Of a stretch of 64,000 nucleotides of DNA, positions 45,856 to 58,625 are shown piece after piece (position 1 is the stretch's first letter; the number at the start of each line of letters is the position of its first letter). The position numbers and the translations under genes were made by a program. The stretch is taken from the NCBI RefSeq assembly GCF_022682495.2, contig NC_071393.1:118932239-118996238 (forward strand), given 5' to 3'. Source of the DNA: Desmodus rotundus. Taxonomy: Eukaryota > Chordata > Mammalia > Chiroptera > Phyllostomidae. Below the pieces are notes generated by a model. The model made no database searches and was not told where the DNA came from. It saw only the letters and a list, made by a program, of their open reading frames with translations.

Positions 45856-46130
45856 TGATCTCACCTACAAGTGGAACCTAATCAAGAAAACAAACAAGCA
45901 AGCAAAATATAACCAGAGACATTGAAATTAAGAACAAAGTGACAGTAACCAGAGGGGAGGGGGTGATAATGGGGGAAAGAAGGGGAAAGGTCATCGAGGA
46001 ACATGTATAAAGGACCTGCGGACAAAGCCAAAGGGGGGTAGGGTTGAGGGTGGGAGGTGGGACAGGGGAAAATGTTTGGCGGGAAAATGGAGACATCTGT
46101 ACTTGAACAACAATAAAAAAAACCTGATTT
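45856..46130 (+). mobile_element. Second 5'-truncated bat L1 3' end
   Basis: Includes the end of ORF2 ('GATCTCACCTACAAGTGGAACCTAATCAAGAAAACAAACAAGCAAGC'), the G-rich UTR and 'TACTTGAACAACAATAAAAAAAA'. It lies eight bases beyond the target duplication of the previous one. Confidence 0.92.
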
Positions 46131-47682
46131 TTAAAATCAGCATTGTATAGTTTTCAGCATACAAATCCTATTAGATTTATATCTAAGTACTTTCTTTTTT
46201 TTTTCTGGGCAATTGTACATGTCATTATATTTTTAATTTTGGTATCCACATGTTTATTTGTAGTAAATGGAAATACAGTATATTATGTGTTTATATTTTG
46301 TCCTGTGATCTTGCTAGGGGTGTGTATGTATGTATGTGTATCCTTAGGATTTTCTATGTAGAAAATTATGTCATCTGCAAATACAGACAGTTTTATTCCT
46401 CCATTCAATTCTGTATTCAATTTGTTTTCTTTTATTGCTTTACTTCACTGGATAGAACTTTCAGTACTATGTTGAATAAGAATGTGAGACATTCTTTCTT
46501 TGTTCCTGATCTTAAGGGGAAAGCATTCAGTCATCTACCACTGTTACACTGTAGGTTTTTAAAACATATTTTTGTAGATGCCCTCTATCAAGATAAGGAA
46601 GTTTCTTTTTATTCTTATTTTTCTGGGACCTTTTTAAAAAGTCATGAATGGGTGTTAAATTTTTGTTAAATGTTTTTTCTGCATCAATTGATGCAATTAT
46701 GTGGATTTTCTTTAGCCTGAGGACATGGTGGATTACACTGATACATTTTTGAATATTGAATGAAGCTTGTATCCTTGGGATTAACCCCAGTTGGTCTTAG
46801 TGTGTAATTCTTTGGATATATTGTTAAATTCTATTTGCTAACATTTTAAAAATAATTTCTATGTTTATATTCATGAAGGATATTGATCTGTAGTTTTCTT
46901 CTTTGTACTTTTTCTCATTTTCATATCAGGGTAATACTAGCTTTGTAAAATGAATTGTAGTGTTCCCTTCTCCTCTATTTTTCAGTAAACTATTCTATAG
47001 AATTATAATTAATTTTTTAAATTTTTGGTGAAATTATCTGGTGTAACCATCTAAGCCTGAAGATTTCATTTGGGGAAGTATTTCAATTATGGAGTCAAAT
47101 ATGTTAATCATTAAGTGACTATTCAAATTATCTATTTTAAACTGGGTGATTTGTGGTAAGCAGTGCATGTTAAGGTATTGGTCCATTTCATTTAAATTGC
47201 CCAAGTGATGTATGTACAATTGTTTGTAGTATTCCTTTTTAACCTTTTGGAGTCTACACGTAGTTCCTCTTTCATTCCTGATGTTGATAATTTATGTCTT
47301 CTTTCTTTATAAGTCTTGGCAAGAATTTTTTCTAATTTTATTGATCTTTTCAAAGAATTTCTTTTTGTTTCATTGATTTTCTAGATTGCTTTTTATATTA
47401 ATTTTCCTTAGTTGTCACTTTTGTCTTTATTCTTTCTTTTCCTTGCTTTGGATTAATTTTGCTTTTCTTTTCCTAAGTTCTTGAGACATGAGTTAGATAA
47501 TTGATTCAAGACGTTTGCATTTTTCTAATATATGCATTTTAGTGCTATAAATTTTCCTTTCAGCATTGTTTTGGCTGTGTCACACAAATTTTGATATGCT
47601 ATATTTTTACCTTCTTATTTAATGAATTATTTGACTTTCTTGAGACTTCCTCTTTGATTTGTATGTTACTTAAAAGTGCTGT

Positions 47683-48022
47683 GCATTTCACATAGCATGA
47701 TGCTCTCCAGTTCCATCCATGCTGTCGCAAAGGCTATAAGCTCCTTCTTTCTCTCTGCTGCATAGAATTCCATTGTGTAACTGTACCATAGTTTTTAGCT
47801 CCACTCATTTACAATAGCCAGAGGGGAGCGGGGAAGGGATAGTGGGGAGAAGGGTTTTCAGGAACTACTATAAAGGACACCTGGACGAAACCAAGGGGGA
47901 GGGTGGAAGCAGGGGAGGGAGGTGGGTTTTGCTGGGGTGGGGGGAAGGGGTGGGGAGAAAATGCAGACAAGTGTGACTGAACAACAATAAAATAATTGAA
48001 AAAAATTTTTAAAAATTTTTAA
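47683..48022 (+). mobile_element. L1 insertion with 5' inversion (twin priming)
   Basis: The left part (47683 to about 47813) is L1 ORF2 3' sequence in reverse ('GCATGATGCTCTCCAGTTCCATCCATGCTGTCGC'). The right part is the L1 3' UTR in forward orientation, ending AACAATAAAATAATTG and A/T tail. The whole is flanked by AAAAGTGCTGT at 47672-47682 and 48023-48033. One duplication around two opposed parts is the signature of twin priming. Confidence 0.9.
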
Positions 48023-49403
48023 AAAAGTGCTGTTTAATTTATGACTATTTGGAGAACTTCTGTTTTATTCTTTCTAGTTTGACTTCATTTTGGTTGGCGA
48101 TGTATTCTGTGTGATTTCAGTTCTTTTAATTTTGTTGAATTTTGTTTCATGGCCCAGGATATCTACAAATGTCAATTAGTTACAGTTGGTTGATGGTGTT
48201 GTAGAGTTCTTCTATATATTTGTTATTTTCTGCCTTGTTCTATCAGCTGTTGAGAGACAGGTGTGTAGTTTACAACTATAATTGGATTAGTCTATATCTC
48301 CTCTCAATTTGATCATTTTTTGCTCCACATATTTTTTAGCTCTGTTGTTTGGCACGTTCACATTTACGATTATGTCTTCTTGGTAGATCGACCCTTTCAT
48401 TATATATTTGTCTGTATATGGGAATTATTTGCTCTGAAGCCTAATTTATGTGATATTAATGCAGTCATTCCAGCTTTCCTTTGATTAATGTTTGCATGAT
48501 ATGTGTTTCTCCATCATTTTACTTTCACCCTATCTCATTATATTGGAAGTGAGTTTCTTGCAGGTAGTGTTTAGTTGGGTCATATTTTTAATCCACCCTG
48601 ACATCCTCTGTCTTTTATATTGTATATTTAGACTGTTTATATTTAACATCATTATTTATACATTAGGACTTAAGTGTATCATTTAATTTATTTTTTATCT
48701 TGTTTGTTCTGTTTTTTATTTCTCTTTCCTGTTTTTCCGTTGATTACTTGAACTTGTTTGTAGATTTCGTACTTTGATTTAGCTACAGTTTTTTGGTGTA
48801 TTTTTTGTACGCCTTGTTGGTGGTAGCTCTGATGGCATTTCAGTGTACATGAAATGTAGAAACCTCATAAGCCTCCCTTTATGTCTCTTTACCCTCCCCC
48901 ATGTACGATATAACCTTAAATATTGTGTCTACATGCATTCAGAACTACATCAGTGTCATAATTTTTATTTCAATCGTAAGATATAATTTTAAAAAGTGAG
49001 ACAAAAAGTCTACTATATGTTGCTTATCACATTGTTTCTTCCTTCCTGATACTTTAAGATTCTTTTTATTCTTCCCTTTATTTAGAGAACTTCCATTAGC
49101 CATTATTTTAAGGTAACTGAGCTGACAACAAATACTTTTAATTTTTTCCATCTGAAAATGTCTTGATTTCCCCTAATTCCTAAAGGACATTTTCATGAGA
49201 CAAAGATTCTAGGTTGATGGCTGTTTTCTTTCAGCCTTTGAAAAATGTTGTGCTGCTTCCTTCCGGCCTCTATGGTTTCTGTTGAAAAAATCCATTGTCA
49301 TTTAAATTATTTTTCCATTAGTGGTAAAGTGCCTTTTTGCTCTGTTTTCAAAATGTTTTCTCTCTCCTTAATTTTGGAAGTTTGACTATAATGTGCTGTC
49401 TTA

Positions 49404-49760
49404 TTCAGCTTGGGCTACCGTATCATAGACTAGCTGGCTTACACAACAAAAATTCATTTTTTTCATAGTTCTGGAGGCTAGGAGTCTGAGACCAGGGTGC
49501 CAGTGTGGTTGGGTTCTGCTGAGAGCTCTCTTCCTGCCTTGCAGCTGACTGCCTTCTTGGTAAATCCTCCCATGAGGACAGAGAGCTTTCTCTCTTCCTT
49601 TTCTTATAGGGTCACTAATCATATTGGAATGGGACCCCACCCACATGACCTCATTGAATCTTAATTAGCTCCTAACAGCCCTGTACCCCAAAACAGATAT
49701 TTTGGAGATTAGAGCCTTAACATAGGAATTTTGAGGGACAAAGTTCAGTATATCACATAT
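49404..49760 (-). mobile_element. MaLR/ERVL-type LTR-like repeat
   Basis: 'TTATTCAGCTTGGGCTACCGTATCATAGACTAGCTGGCTTACACAACAAAAATTC', 'ATAGTTCTGGAGGCTAGGAGTCTGAGACCAGGGTGCCAG', 'CCACATGACCTCATTGAATCTTAATTAGCTCC'. It resembles the reversed LTRs of the MLT1/MST group and sits inside the old L1. Confidence 0.65.
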
Positions 49761-49983
49761 GTCATGGTGTGGACTTTTTGAGACTTAAACTGTTTGATAA
49801 TCACTCATCTTTTTGAATCTGTAGGTTGACATGTCTTACCAAATTTGGCAAGTTTTAAGTAATTACTTCTTTGAGTACTTTTACAATCGTGCCTCTTTTC
49901 TCTTCTCCCCCTGGGACTTTGAGGATGTGTTACATCTTTTGTTACAGTACACAAGTCCCTATGGGTCTGTTCATTTGTTCTAT

Positions 49984-51235
49984 TTTTTTTAAATCAGATT
50001 TTTATTGTTTTTTATTATAGTTGTCCCAAATTTTCCCCTTTTGCCCTCCTGTGCCTGTTCCAGCCCCCACTCCCACAGTCAATTCCCACAATGTTGTCTA
50101 TGTCCATGGATCATTCATACATGTTCTTTGTCTAGTCCCTTCCCCTTCTTTCCACCATTATCTCTCTCTCTGCTCACCTCTGGTCACTGTCAGTCTGTTC
50201 CGTTTCCATGCCTGTGGTTCTATTTTGTTCACTAGTTTAATTTGTTCAGTAGATTCCTGTTATAGTTGAGATCACATGGTATTTGTCTTTTACCGCCTGG
50301 CTTATTTCACTTAGAATAATATTTTCCAGTACCATCCATGCTATCACAAATGGTAGGAGCCCCTTCTTTCTTTCTGCTGTGTAGTATTCCATTGTGTAAA
50401 TGGACCATAGTTTTTTGATTCACTCATTTACTGAGGGGCACTTAGGTTGTTTCCAGCTCTTGGCTGTTGTAAATAGCTCTGCTATGAACATAGGGGTGCG
50501 TAAGTTCTTTTGAATTGGTGATTTGGTATTCTTTGGGTATATTCCCAGCAGTGGAAGAACTGGGTCAAAAGACAGTTCCATTTGTAGTTTTTGAGGAAAT
50601 TTCATATTGTTTTCCACAGTGGCTGCACCGTTGTGCCTTCCTGCCAACAGTGTGCTAGGGTTCCCTTTTCTCCACAACCTCACCAGCACTTGTTTGTTGA
50701 TTTATTAGTGATAGCCATTCTGACAGGTGTGAGGTAATATCTTATTGTGGTTCTAATTTGCATCTCTCTGATGGCTAGTGATGTTGGCCATCTTTTCATA
50801 TCTCTATGGGTCCTCTGTATGTCCTCCTTGGAGAAATGTCTGTTCAGGTCTTTTGCCCATTTTTTATTTGGATTGTTTGTCTTGGTGTTGAATTGTATGA
50901 GTTCTTTATATATTTTGGAGATCAAATCAAATGTCTCATTGGCAAATATGTTCTCCCATATGGTCAGTTCCCTTTTCATTTTGATGATGGTTTCTTTAGT
51001 CATGAAGAAGCTTTTTAGTTTGATGTAGTCCCATTTCTTTATTTTTTCCTTTATTTCCCTTCCCCTAGAAGATATATTGATAAAAATATTGCTGCATGGG
51101 ATATCTGACATTTTCCTGACTCTGTTTTCCTCTAGGGCTTTTATGGTGTCACGACTTATATTTAAGTCCTTTATCCATTTTGAGTTAATTTTGGTTTATG
51201 GTGTAAGTTGTTGGTCTAGTTTCATATTTTTTTCA
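49984..51235 (-). mobile_element. 1.25-kb 5'-truncated L1 (ORF2 C-terminal part and 3' UTR)
   Basis: The minus-strand frame 50680-51111 reads through [34 protein letters not shown] and [20 protein letters not shown]. 50420-50689 continues with LLGIYPKNTKSP and MFIAELFTTAKSWKQPKCPS. Together these are the C-terminal third of L1 ORF2p. A frameshift separates the frames near 50.68 kb. Flanks TGTTCTAT at 49976-49983 and 51236-51243 form the target duplication. The tail is the T-run at about 49.985 kb. Confidence 0.93.
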
Positions 51236-52210
51236 TGTTCTATCTTTTTTTCTGTCTGTTAAGATTAGATCATTTCTATTGCTCTATAGTGTAGTTCAAT
51301 GATTTCTGTCCTCCATTCTGCTGTAGTGCCCATCCACTGAGTTTTTCATTTGGTTATTTTGCCTTTCAGTTCTGAAATATCCATTTTGTTTTATTTATAC
51401 TGTCTCTTTATTTGCTAATCCCTTTATGTCTTTGCTGAGGTTATTTTTCCATTCATTTCTAGAGTGTTTGTAAGTGTTCATTGAAGCACTTTTATGATGG
51501 CCATTTTAACGTCTTTGTCAGACAGTTCGAACAACTCTGTCATCTCACTGTTGGCATCTATCGATGTCCCATTTCATTCAGTTCAAGATCATCTTGGTTC
51601 TTGCTATGACTCGTGATCTTCAATTAAAATCTGAACATTTTGGTTAGTATGTTATGAGACTCTGGATCTTATTCAAACTTTCTGTTTTACCTGGCTTTGT
51701 CTGACACTGCTCTCTGGAAAAGGTGAAGTTAGCCACCTTACTGCTTGATCCAGGGAGAAGCTTAGGTTCCCTACTTACCACTGATACCTGAGTATGGGGC
51801 TTGTCACTCCTGGGAAGAGTTTGAAGACCTATCCCCCCGTTAGGCCTCCACTGATACCTCCTGAGAGTGGTAGGGATGCCTTGTTACTGCTTGCCATGAG
51901 GTCTCCACTGACACCATGATGGTAGTGGAGGGGTTGCCTCTGACACAGATCCAGAGGGGATGAAGAGTGGTCTCTTGTTACTACCAGGTGGGGGTGAAAA
52001 ACAATCCAAGCTCCCCATGTGGTCTCACTTGACACCATGCAGATGGGGATTTTTGTTATTACATGGCAGTTACGAAAGTCCCCGCTCCCACTAGGCCATG
52101 TCTGACACACACAGGTGGGAAAATTGGAATGCCTCAGAACAACCTGGCAGAGACACATATTTAGGGTCCCCTTTGGTCTTTGCTGGTCTGGGTAAGAGTG
52201 GAACCATACT

Positions 52211-52337
52211 TTTTCTATGTGGTGTTTGGCTGTAGTACAGCAATTACTATTTAAATGTCTAATCAATATGTTGTACACCTGATACTAATATGATATTGTA
52301 TGTCAACTGCAATTGAAAAATAAATTTAAAAAAAAAG
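52211..52337 (+). repeat. L1-like 3' tail with poly(A)
   Basis: 'AATATGTTGTACACCTGATACTAATATGATATTGTATGTCAACTGCAATTGAAAAATAAATTT' followed by an A run. This ending is common among L1-derived tails of laurasiatherian mammals. Confidence 0.55.
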
Positions 52338-55115
52338 GTTTCTATCTTCCTTGACCTTTCCTGATTTTTTTCTTTTTTTCTTTTTTGCACTTTATGGTCT
52401 TTCCACATCCAGTTTTGCCAGCATCTAGTCTGAGTTAGATGAGGGGAAAAAATTAAGGAACTCATTGCTTAGTCATTTTTTAGAATATGAGGTCCCTAGT
52501 CAGACAACATTTTCTCCACTTTTCAGAGTCTTTTTAGGTTTGTTTTATATGTAATGTTTTTATCTGTACTTAACAGAGGCATAAGAACAAGTATGTCTAC
52601 TCCATCCTCCCTAAAGTTGAAATCTGTGTATTTGTTTTGAAAACACCAACACACTTGATACATGTGTGATAACTGGTGGATCTTTTGATGGTCAATTATA
52701 GGCTGACATGAGGGACTCAAGAGTAAGGCTCTCAGGTGCTGTCCTAGGTACTGGGCACTTTCTCAATGTTCTCTGGCTCAGTGGATGAGAATGTTTCATG
52801 TCTGTCTTACTGCTTTGAATGACCTGGAACCTTCCCCTGCTTTCACTTGTTCTTGCACCAGCCTCTAATGACTCTGCCCTACCCTCTCACACTCAACTTT
52901 TAGTGGACACCTTGTGAACCCAGGCTTAGCTGGACCTTAGTAACCAGGTACACATTGGCCGTTTTTGTCAATAATTTGTATTGGTCATCACTCTAGCAAT
53001 CTCCTAGTCTGGCTGGATCCTTGGAAAATCCACAGCATTGTTACGGTCCTCAGTTGCTTGTGTCACTGTTACCTCCATCCTTTGCCTTGCCCTGTTTGTG
53101 GAATAGTAGAACAAGTCCTCTGGAAAAATGCAAAGCAGAATAGAGGCTCGTCCTTCAATATGCTAATAGTTCTAAGGGAAACAAGAATTAATTTTAACTA
53201 GGAGAAATTTCCTGGAACTTTTCTTCTATACTGCATTCATTGTTATTTTACTTTTAAGGAATAAGAAACAGAAAATAAAATAAATGATTGGCTATTTTGA
53301 GTTTGCTCTTTTCTTTTTCCCTCAATTTTGGGTTTTTGAAGAGAAATAACTGCAAAACATTTTACTTTATTCTACTGGGAATATTGAAAGGGGATGATGC
53401 AGCCTGGCAAAAAAAAAAAAGAAAAAAAAAAAGCATTTTCCTCCTTGAAGAGAGCTTTCTCTCAGAAATAGGAAAAATATAGCAGTCTCTTATTATGAGT
53501 TGACCTTGGAACCAAGAAGTAGTAGTTATTCCCTCCATCTATTCCATCCCTAACTCAATAGATAAAAGGTAGAAAGATTGGTCTGAAAATTTTAGTGACC
53601 TCTAAAGAAAGTTTGGGCTGACTACCTTTATCTGATGGCATTTTTACTGGTTGTATTTTTAGGACTTAACATTCTCCTCCCCACACCCCGAATAGGCCAC
53701 AGTTTTCCCCTCTTGAGCTTTGTGGGAATCTTTTACAGGAATTTTTCCTAGCCACCTCTCTATTAACCCTCAAGGATTTAGTTTGTTTCATGAGATTACA
53801 GACATTGGAAAAGGCGTTACAAAAATACATGGGCTTGAGAGTCCTCGAAGAGCTTGGAATTCGGGGAGCTTGTACAGGGTCCTGAGGCATTCCACTTACT
53901 CATTACCTGGACTATGCATGATGCCTTATAGGCACTATTTAATGAAACCTCATGATTCCCACAAATCATTCCCACAAATTATGGATTTAGTATGTAAATG
54001 TTTTCTGCCCTCAAAGTGGAGATACTCCTTCCACTGTATTTAAGGAAATCATTGAATGATTGCTGAGCTGGGCACATTCGTTGTATTGCTCTGTGATTAA
54101 CAGTGATGGACTTTCACCAGGCTCCTCTGTATTCTCCCTTAGATTTTTGTGATGAAAGGCAGATACTTTATTCCTTCACTTGCACAAATAGCTAGTGTCC
54201 GGCATGGACCACTTTGTAACTTGGATGAATCTAACTGGCTCATATGAGAATTAAATCTGTAACTCACATTTAACTCTGATCTAACCAGCTTAACTAATCA
54301 GCACAGTCCAAAGGCAATTAGTGACAAGAATACAATCACTAGTTTATAAGTAACTAGTTTTGGTAAGTTTTAATGCTTGATCAGATCAAAGTAGTTAGTT
54401 ACAGAGCCTAGATTTGTTATATTTGATCCTAGATATGTTATATTCCACACAACTTTAAAGAGTGAGTTGTTGGACTCTTTAAAGTGGTTTTCAGTCCCAC
54501 TGCATGTAGTGAATGATGAATCACTGAATGGATGATGAACTGTTCTGAATGATGTGGTTTATTGTGCCTTGTACATCGTGTGCCACTGACCTGCTTAGGG
54601 TCTGTGTGTGTTCTTCTCAGGATTGAGAAGATGAGGAAAATGTCATTTTTTATCTGCCCTGTGGGATTGTAAGTATTAATAAGCTAGCATGTATGAATAA
54701 AAGGTCTATAAGCACACATACATCATTTGATAACAAGAAAAATTTAAATTAGTGAAAAGTTAGAATAAGCAATTACTTAGAATTTAAAAAAAATCACATT
54801 CAAGAACATTTAGTAATAAGAGTAATGATTTGTCTAGTGGACTTATCAGTTTTTGTTATTGAATATTTAATAATTCTTAGGATTTTATTTTTACATGAAT
54901 TATAAGCAGGTAGGAGATGCCCAAGGGCTTAAAAGGAGTGTGTCCCTTTAAGAAACTTGGTCATTCTTTCTGAGATCTTGAGCACATGATTCTATTCCTT
55001 AACAAACCCTTTTATATAGCAAAAGAGCAACCTGAAGGTGAGTTACCTGTAAATGTCATGGATTTCAAGTATGAAAGATATAAATGGTTTAGGATTTACT
55101 CTGAGCACCTATTTC
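52338..55115. other. No recognised feature
   Basis: Single-copy-looking DNA. Low-complexity A-runs at 53.41-53.43 kb. ORFs at 53666-53890 (minus) and 53720-54043 (plus) are opposite-strand overlaps without domains. Confidence 0.4.
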
Positions 55116-55119
55116 ATGT

Positions 55120-55350
55120 GGTAGAGTAGAGCCATTAAAGTTACTTCTTCTAAAGTTAGATCGGTCTGGATTCCAATTCTAAAACCACTCTTAATCATGT
55201 GGCTGTAACCAGGTTACTTATTTCCAACAGGTATCCTCATTTCTAAATGGGGAGAATACCAATCACACATCTCATACAATTATTGGGGTACTAAATGAGA
55301 TAATACATGAAAAGTGCTATCAACAGTCCTTGCAGCATAATAAAGGCGAA
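55120..55350 (+). repeat. MIR
   Basis: 'GTAGAGTAGAGCCATTAAAGTTAC', 'GTCTGGATTCCAATTCTAAAACC', 'AACCAGGTTACTTATTTCC', 'TACTAAATGAGATAATACATGAAAAGTGC' follow sense MIR order. Confidence 0.75.
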
Positions 55351-55831
55351 CTGCTTCTATTCCTAATATTATTAGCATTGTTAATAAGAAGTAGTAAAAA
55401 TGACTCTCTTCTCTGTGAAAAGTTTGGGTAGTAACTGAGTCTATTCGTTAGCATCACAAGATGATAAATCCATACAGTACAATACCTACTCCCTACTTTC
55501 TGCTGTTCAAGGCAGGAGTAAAGAAATGATAGACTCAGTCCAAAATACGCTTGGGTGGCGCAGCTAATCCTAGGATTAGGTAAGGGTTTTAGGACTACTA
55601 AACGACCCATGTCATCAATCTGAAGTAAGGGCATTTCAAGACCCTTGCCTTTATTCCAGAGTATGCTGTGTAACTCTGAACCAGCCAATGGGAAGAAAAG
55701 GAACTGTATCTAGAAGAAAGAATGATGGCTTTTGCTCTGACTCCTTTTCTCATTGCAATGGCAACTCATCTTCATAATGTACATGCTAGTCATGCGTACT
55801 GGTCAAAGTAGTTATTTAAAGGTTGTGGCTA

Positions 55832-55923
55832 CAGGGGCTGGGTGGAAGTGGGCAAAGGTGAGGGGCTAGGGGGACATCTGTAATAGTGTAAACAATAAAA
55901 ATAAAGTTTGTTTTTTTTTAAAA
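55832..55923 (+). mobile_element. Short L1 3' end with target duplication
   Basis: 'GGGCTGGGTGGAAGTGGGCAAAGG', 'CATCTGTAATAGTGTAAACAATAAAAATAAAG', then T/A tail. AAAGGTTGTGGCTA flanks it at 55818-55831 and 55924-55937. Confidence 0.85.
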
Positions 55924-55937
55924 AAAGGTTGTGGCTA

Positions 55938-56399
55938 ATAGGAGAGTGGATACCCCTGGTATTTCCTGGAACAAAACTTGCATTCTGGGGGGTCTTGGGT
56001 CTGTGTGACTTCCTGAGTCTGTAATTCACACTGTGCAAGGAGAGAGGTTTGGCGTGACACAATCTGCAGACTCAGATAAATCCCCTGGGAGAGGACAAGG
56101 CTGCCCAGAGTCCCCTCTGGCTGGCTGAAGCTCCCGATGTATGCACAAAGCACTCCATCCCAGGCCCCAGATGTGTGCAGGTTTCTAATCGCCAACACTG
56201 CACTAAGATTTGAAGGGTGAGAGAGTTACAAAATCACGAACACCGAGGGCGGTGTTAGGAAAGCAGCTTCCTGCACACTGTTGTAGGTGTTAGTGAGATT
56301 ATCGATTGCTCCGGGAGAGACGGGGGACTGGAGGGTTTAGGGAATGTGGTGGTTCCTCCCTTCGCTGCTTCTGCTCCCTGAGGTTGTGCATTCCCAGAG
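55938..56399. other. Unassigned, GC-richer than neighbours
   Basis: No repeat is recognised. The sequence leads into the candidate first exon below. Confidence 0.4.
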
Positions 56400-56954
56400 A
56401 TGTGCACCCTGCACTTCCATTTCTGCAGTGAAATTAACTCGAGCTTGGCAGGTAAGTCTTTCAGATCACCTTTGAAATAAGGTATGTGAGCTGCAGTGGG
56501 GGTGGGCTGTACCCCTTTTTCTTACATAAGATGTGTTTTATTAGTGCAAAAGTGGTATTTGAAAGCTTACATGTGGAGCAGATGTTGGAAGCAGCCAGAT
56601 GAACTATGTGGCCCTTGGGGGAGATGTAGGGACATGAACGAAAGGAAGGGAGGGGGACTCAGGCATTTCCTCCCTAATGAATCCCGTTTTTTCTTGGAAA
56701 TTTTGCCTCTAGGCTGGTGCCTGGCTCTCCATAACAGGGTCTTTGGTATGGGTTATGACTGCGATCTTTCCTGTTTTCCTTTTTTTTTCCTCTCTCTAGT
56801 TACCACTGCACGGGAACAGGCAGACAGAAGCAGGGTTGCACGTTGTCAATACAGGCTGCAGAAGTCAATAAGCAGCCAGACAGGGAGTGAAATTAGAGGA
56901 GGCAGCTATAGATTTCTTAGGTTATTTCTTGTGAGTTTTTCAGAACTTGTGTGA
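56400..56954 (+). other. Candidate two-exon small ORF
   Basis: An ATG at 56400 opens 17 codons that run into a consensus donor (CAG|GTAAGT at 56451/56452). At 56798-56799 an AG follows a strong polypyrimidine tract. Splicing these would continue in frame to a TGA at 56952-56954, giving 68 residues. I recognise no family. A polyadenylation signal is not evident nearby. It may be an alternative first exon, a lncRNA or chance. Confidence 0.2.
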
Positions 56955-57448
56955 TTCAGGCTTGTCAGATACTATTTTGAGCTGGGCTGAGACAAACACA
57001 TTCCTTGGTATACCAGATGTTCTCTGCAGCCTCCCAGAGGTGCCTGGCTTGTGTGTCCGGGGGGCATGGGAATGTCCAGGCAAGGGATAGGAGTAAGGGA
57101 CTAAGAAAAGACAATGGGGAAAGTGAGTGTTCTATTGCTTTGGAATTTGGCAGAAACTGTAACTCTGGAGATGATTATTAAATTGGCTTGAGAAAATGAA
57201 GGACTCTGTCTCATTCAAATCAACGTGTGGATTAGAGTGGATACTCAATAAGTGCAAGTTGCTTCAATATTAGTACTAAAATGTGTACTTTTGGGGTGAG
57301 CTCAGATTGATATGCTGGGTCCTGCATGGAATGACCAGATGGAGTAATTAGAGAGGCTAATGCTGATTGGTGGGTAAATTATAAATAGATGAGTTCTGTT
57401 GGAGTAGAACATCCTCAAGTGGAATCATCTGAGAGGGACACACAGAAC

Positions 57449-57505
57449 TTGCCTATCTATCTGTCTGTCTGTCTACCATCTACCTACACATCTACCCACC
57501 CACCC
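57449..57505. repeat. (TCTG)n/(CTAC)n microsatellite
   Basis: Tetranucleotide runs TCTATCTGTCTGTCTGTC, then CTAC/CCAC variants. Confidence 0.85.
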
Positions 57506-58515
57506 AATCATTTGTCCATTTCTCTCTCATTTATTAACCACCTGGTTCCAGAAGAATTTCAGACAACTTACAAGACAGACTTAATGCAAATTAGCATTAC
57601 CAGAAATAAAAAGGATGAAAGATAAGCCTTCATCCACAGGTTGATTTCTGTGGTTTTACAGTTACATGGCATACAGATAACTGACATGTAAGAGTAACTG
57701 TGGTTTGTAATTTAAACATTTCTTTCAACCTCCTCTTCCACCAGCTTTATACCCGATACTGCAAACACAGAGGAAAGCAGACAGATGCTCTGGTCCTGCT
57801 CTCTTGGAGTGCCATGAGTAAAACCAGCAAAGGGCAGGTAACTGTCACACATGACTGAGTAACACATGGAGGGCTGCTTGAACATTTTGCCTTTGGGAGG
57901 TGATAAAGCAGATAATTGGGTGGTCCTTCTCTGTTATTCAGCCTGGGCTGCTCTTTTCTAGCTGCACAGTGCTTTGATTGCTTTTTCTCCTCGTTTGAAA
58001 CTGAAACAGGAAGAGCATGGCCTCTCTCCCCATCCTGCTTTATAAAATATTCCATTATTTTCTGGGCTACTAAAATACTCTATTATTGCTGATCACTTTC
58101 TCCTTGGCTCCATGTGTTTGTCACTGGCCACATTTTACATAATAACACCGGCTGGCTGGATCTTGAATTGCCTTTAGAGTTGGTGCTGAGTTGAGGGGCG
58201 GTTGAGGGTATGCTGATGAATTCCTGCAACTGCCAGGGCTGGGAGCCAAGTGCATTATGGACAGATGCTTTACATGCTGGGTCAACTTGGCTCAGCTAAT
58301 ATTCCTGGGCTCTGACCTGGAGCTGGGGGAGGGACACAGTCATTCACTCAGCATGCACAAAAATATTGACTTAATGCCACCATGGGCAGGGCATTGAATT
58401 CGTGGCACACTTGGGAGTCAACCTCAGTGGTCCCTTTCCCCCAAGAAGGGCACTCTGCTGTTTCACAAAGCACGTGCTGTTCTGTTGTCTCATTTATTTC
58501 TCTTGGGAGGGAAGA
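57506..58515. other. No recognised feature
   Basis: I see no repeat or exon here. Confidence 0.4.
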
Positions 58516-58519
58516 AAGT

Positions 58520-58625
58520 TTTTTCCCATTTTATGGATGAGGAAACCGGAGCTCGTGTTTTAAGTACCTTGACTAAGATCACACAGCTAATAAGTAGATG
58601 AATCATGATTGAAACTCTGTTTACT
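58520..58625 (-). repeat. MIR fragment
   Basis: 'CCCATTTTATGGATGAGGAAACCGGAGCTC', then 'GATCACACAGCTAATAAGTAGATGAATC', the reverse MIR core. Confidence 0.75.

Larger units (their letters stand above)
43225..52210 (-). mobile_element. Old L1 LINE, minus strand, repeatedly interrupted
   Basis: In minus-strand sense the element runs from a 5' UTR-like region (about 51.3-52.2 kb) through ORF2 to a 3' UTR at about 43.23 kb. The 5' region contains 'CAGTTCAAGATCATCTTGGTTCTTGCTATGACTCGTGATCTTC' on plus. An ORF2 fragment EMDQYLNMHCLPQITQ lies at 47034-47219. The 3' UTR contains 'GATAACATCTTGTAAAACTATTGTACAGCAGCACAACCAGGATGTTGACATTGATACAG' on plus. Insertions inside it are an L1 tail plus 5S fragment plus Tigger (44.4-45.18 kb), two L1 3' ends (45.69, 45.86 kb), an inverted L1 (47.68 kb), an LTR-like repeat (49.4 kb) and a 1.25-kb L1 (49.98 kb). 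It may be more than one old L1 copy end to end. Confidence 0.8.

Noticed and set aside
46250..46669. 139-codon plus-strand ORF
   Set aside because: Antisense of the old minus-strand L1 ORF2, whose reversed sequence is typically open and hydrophobic.
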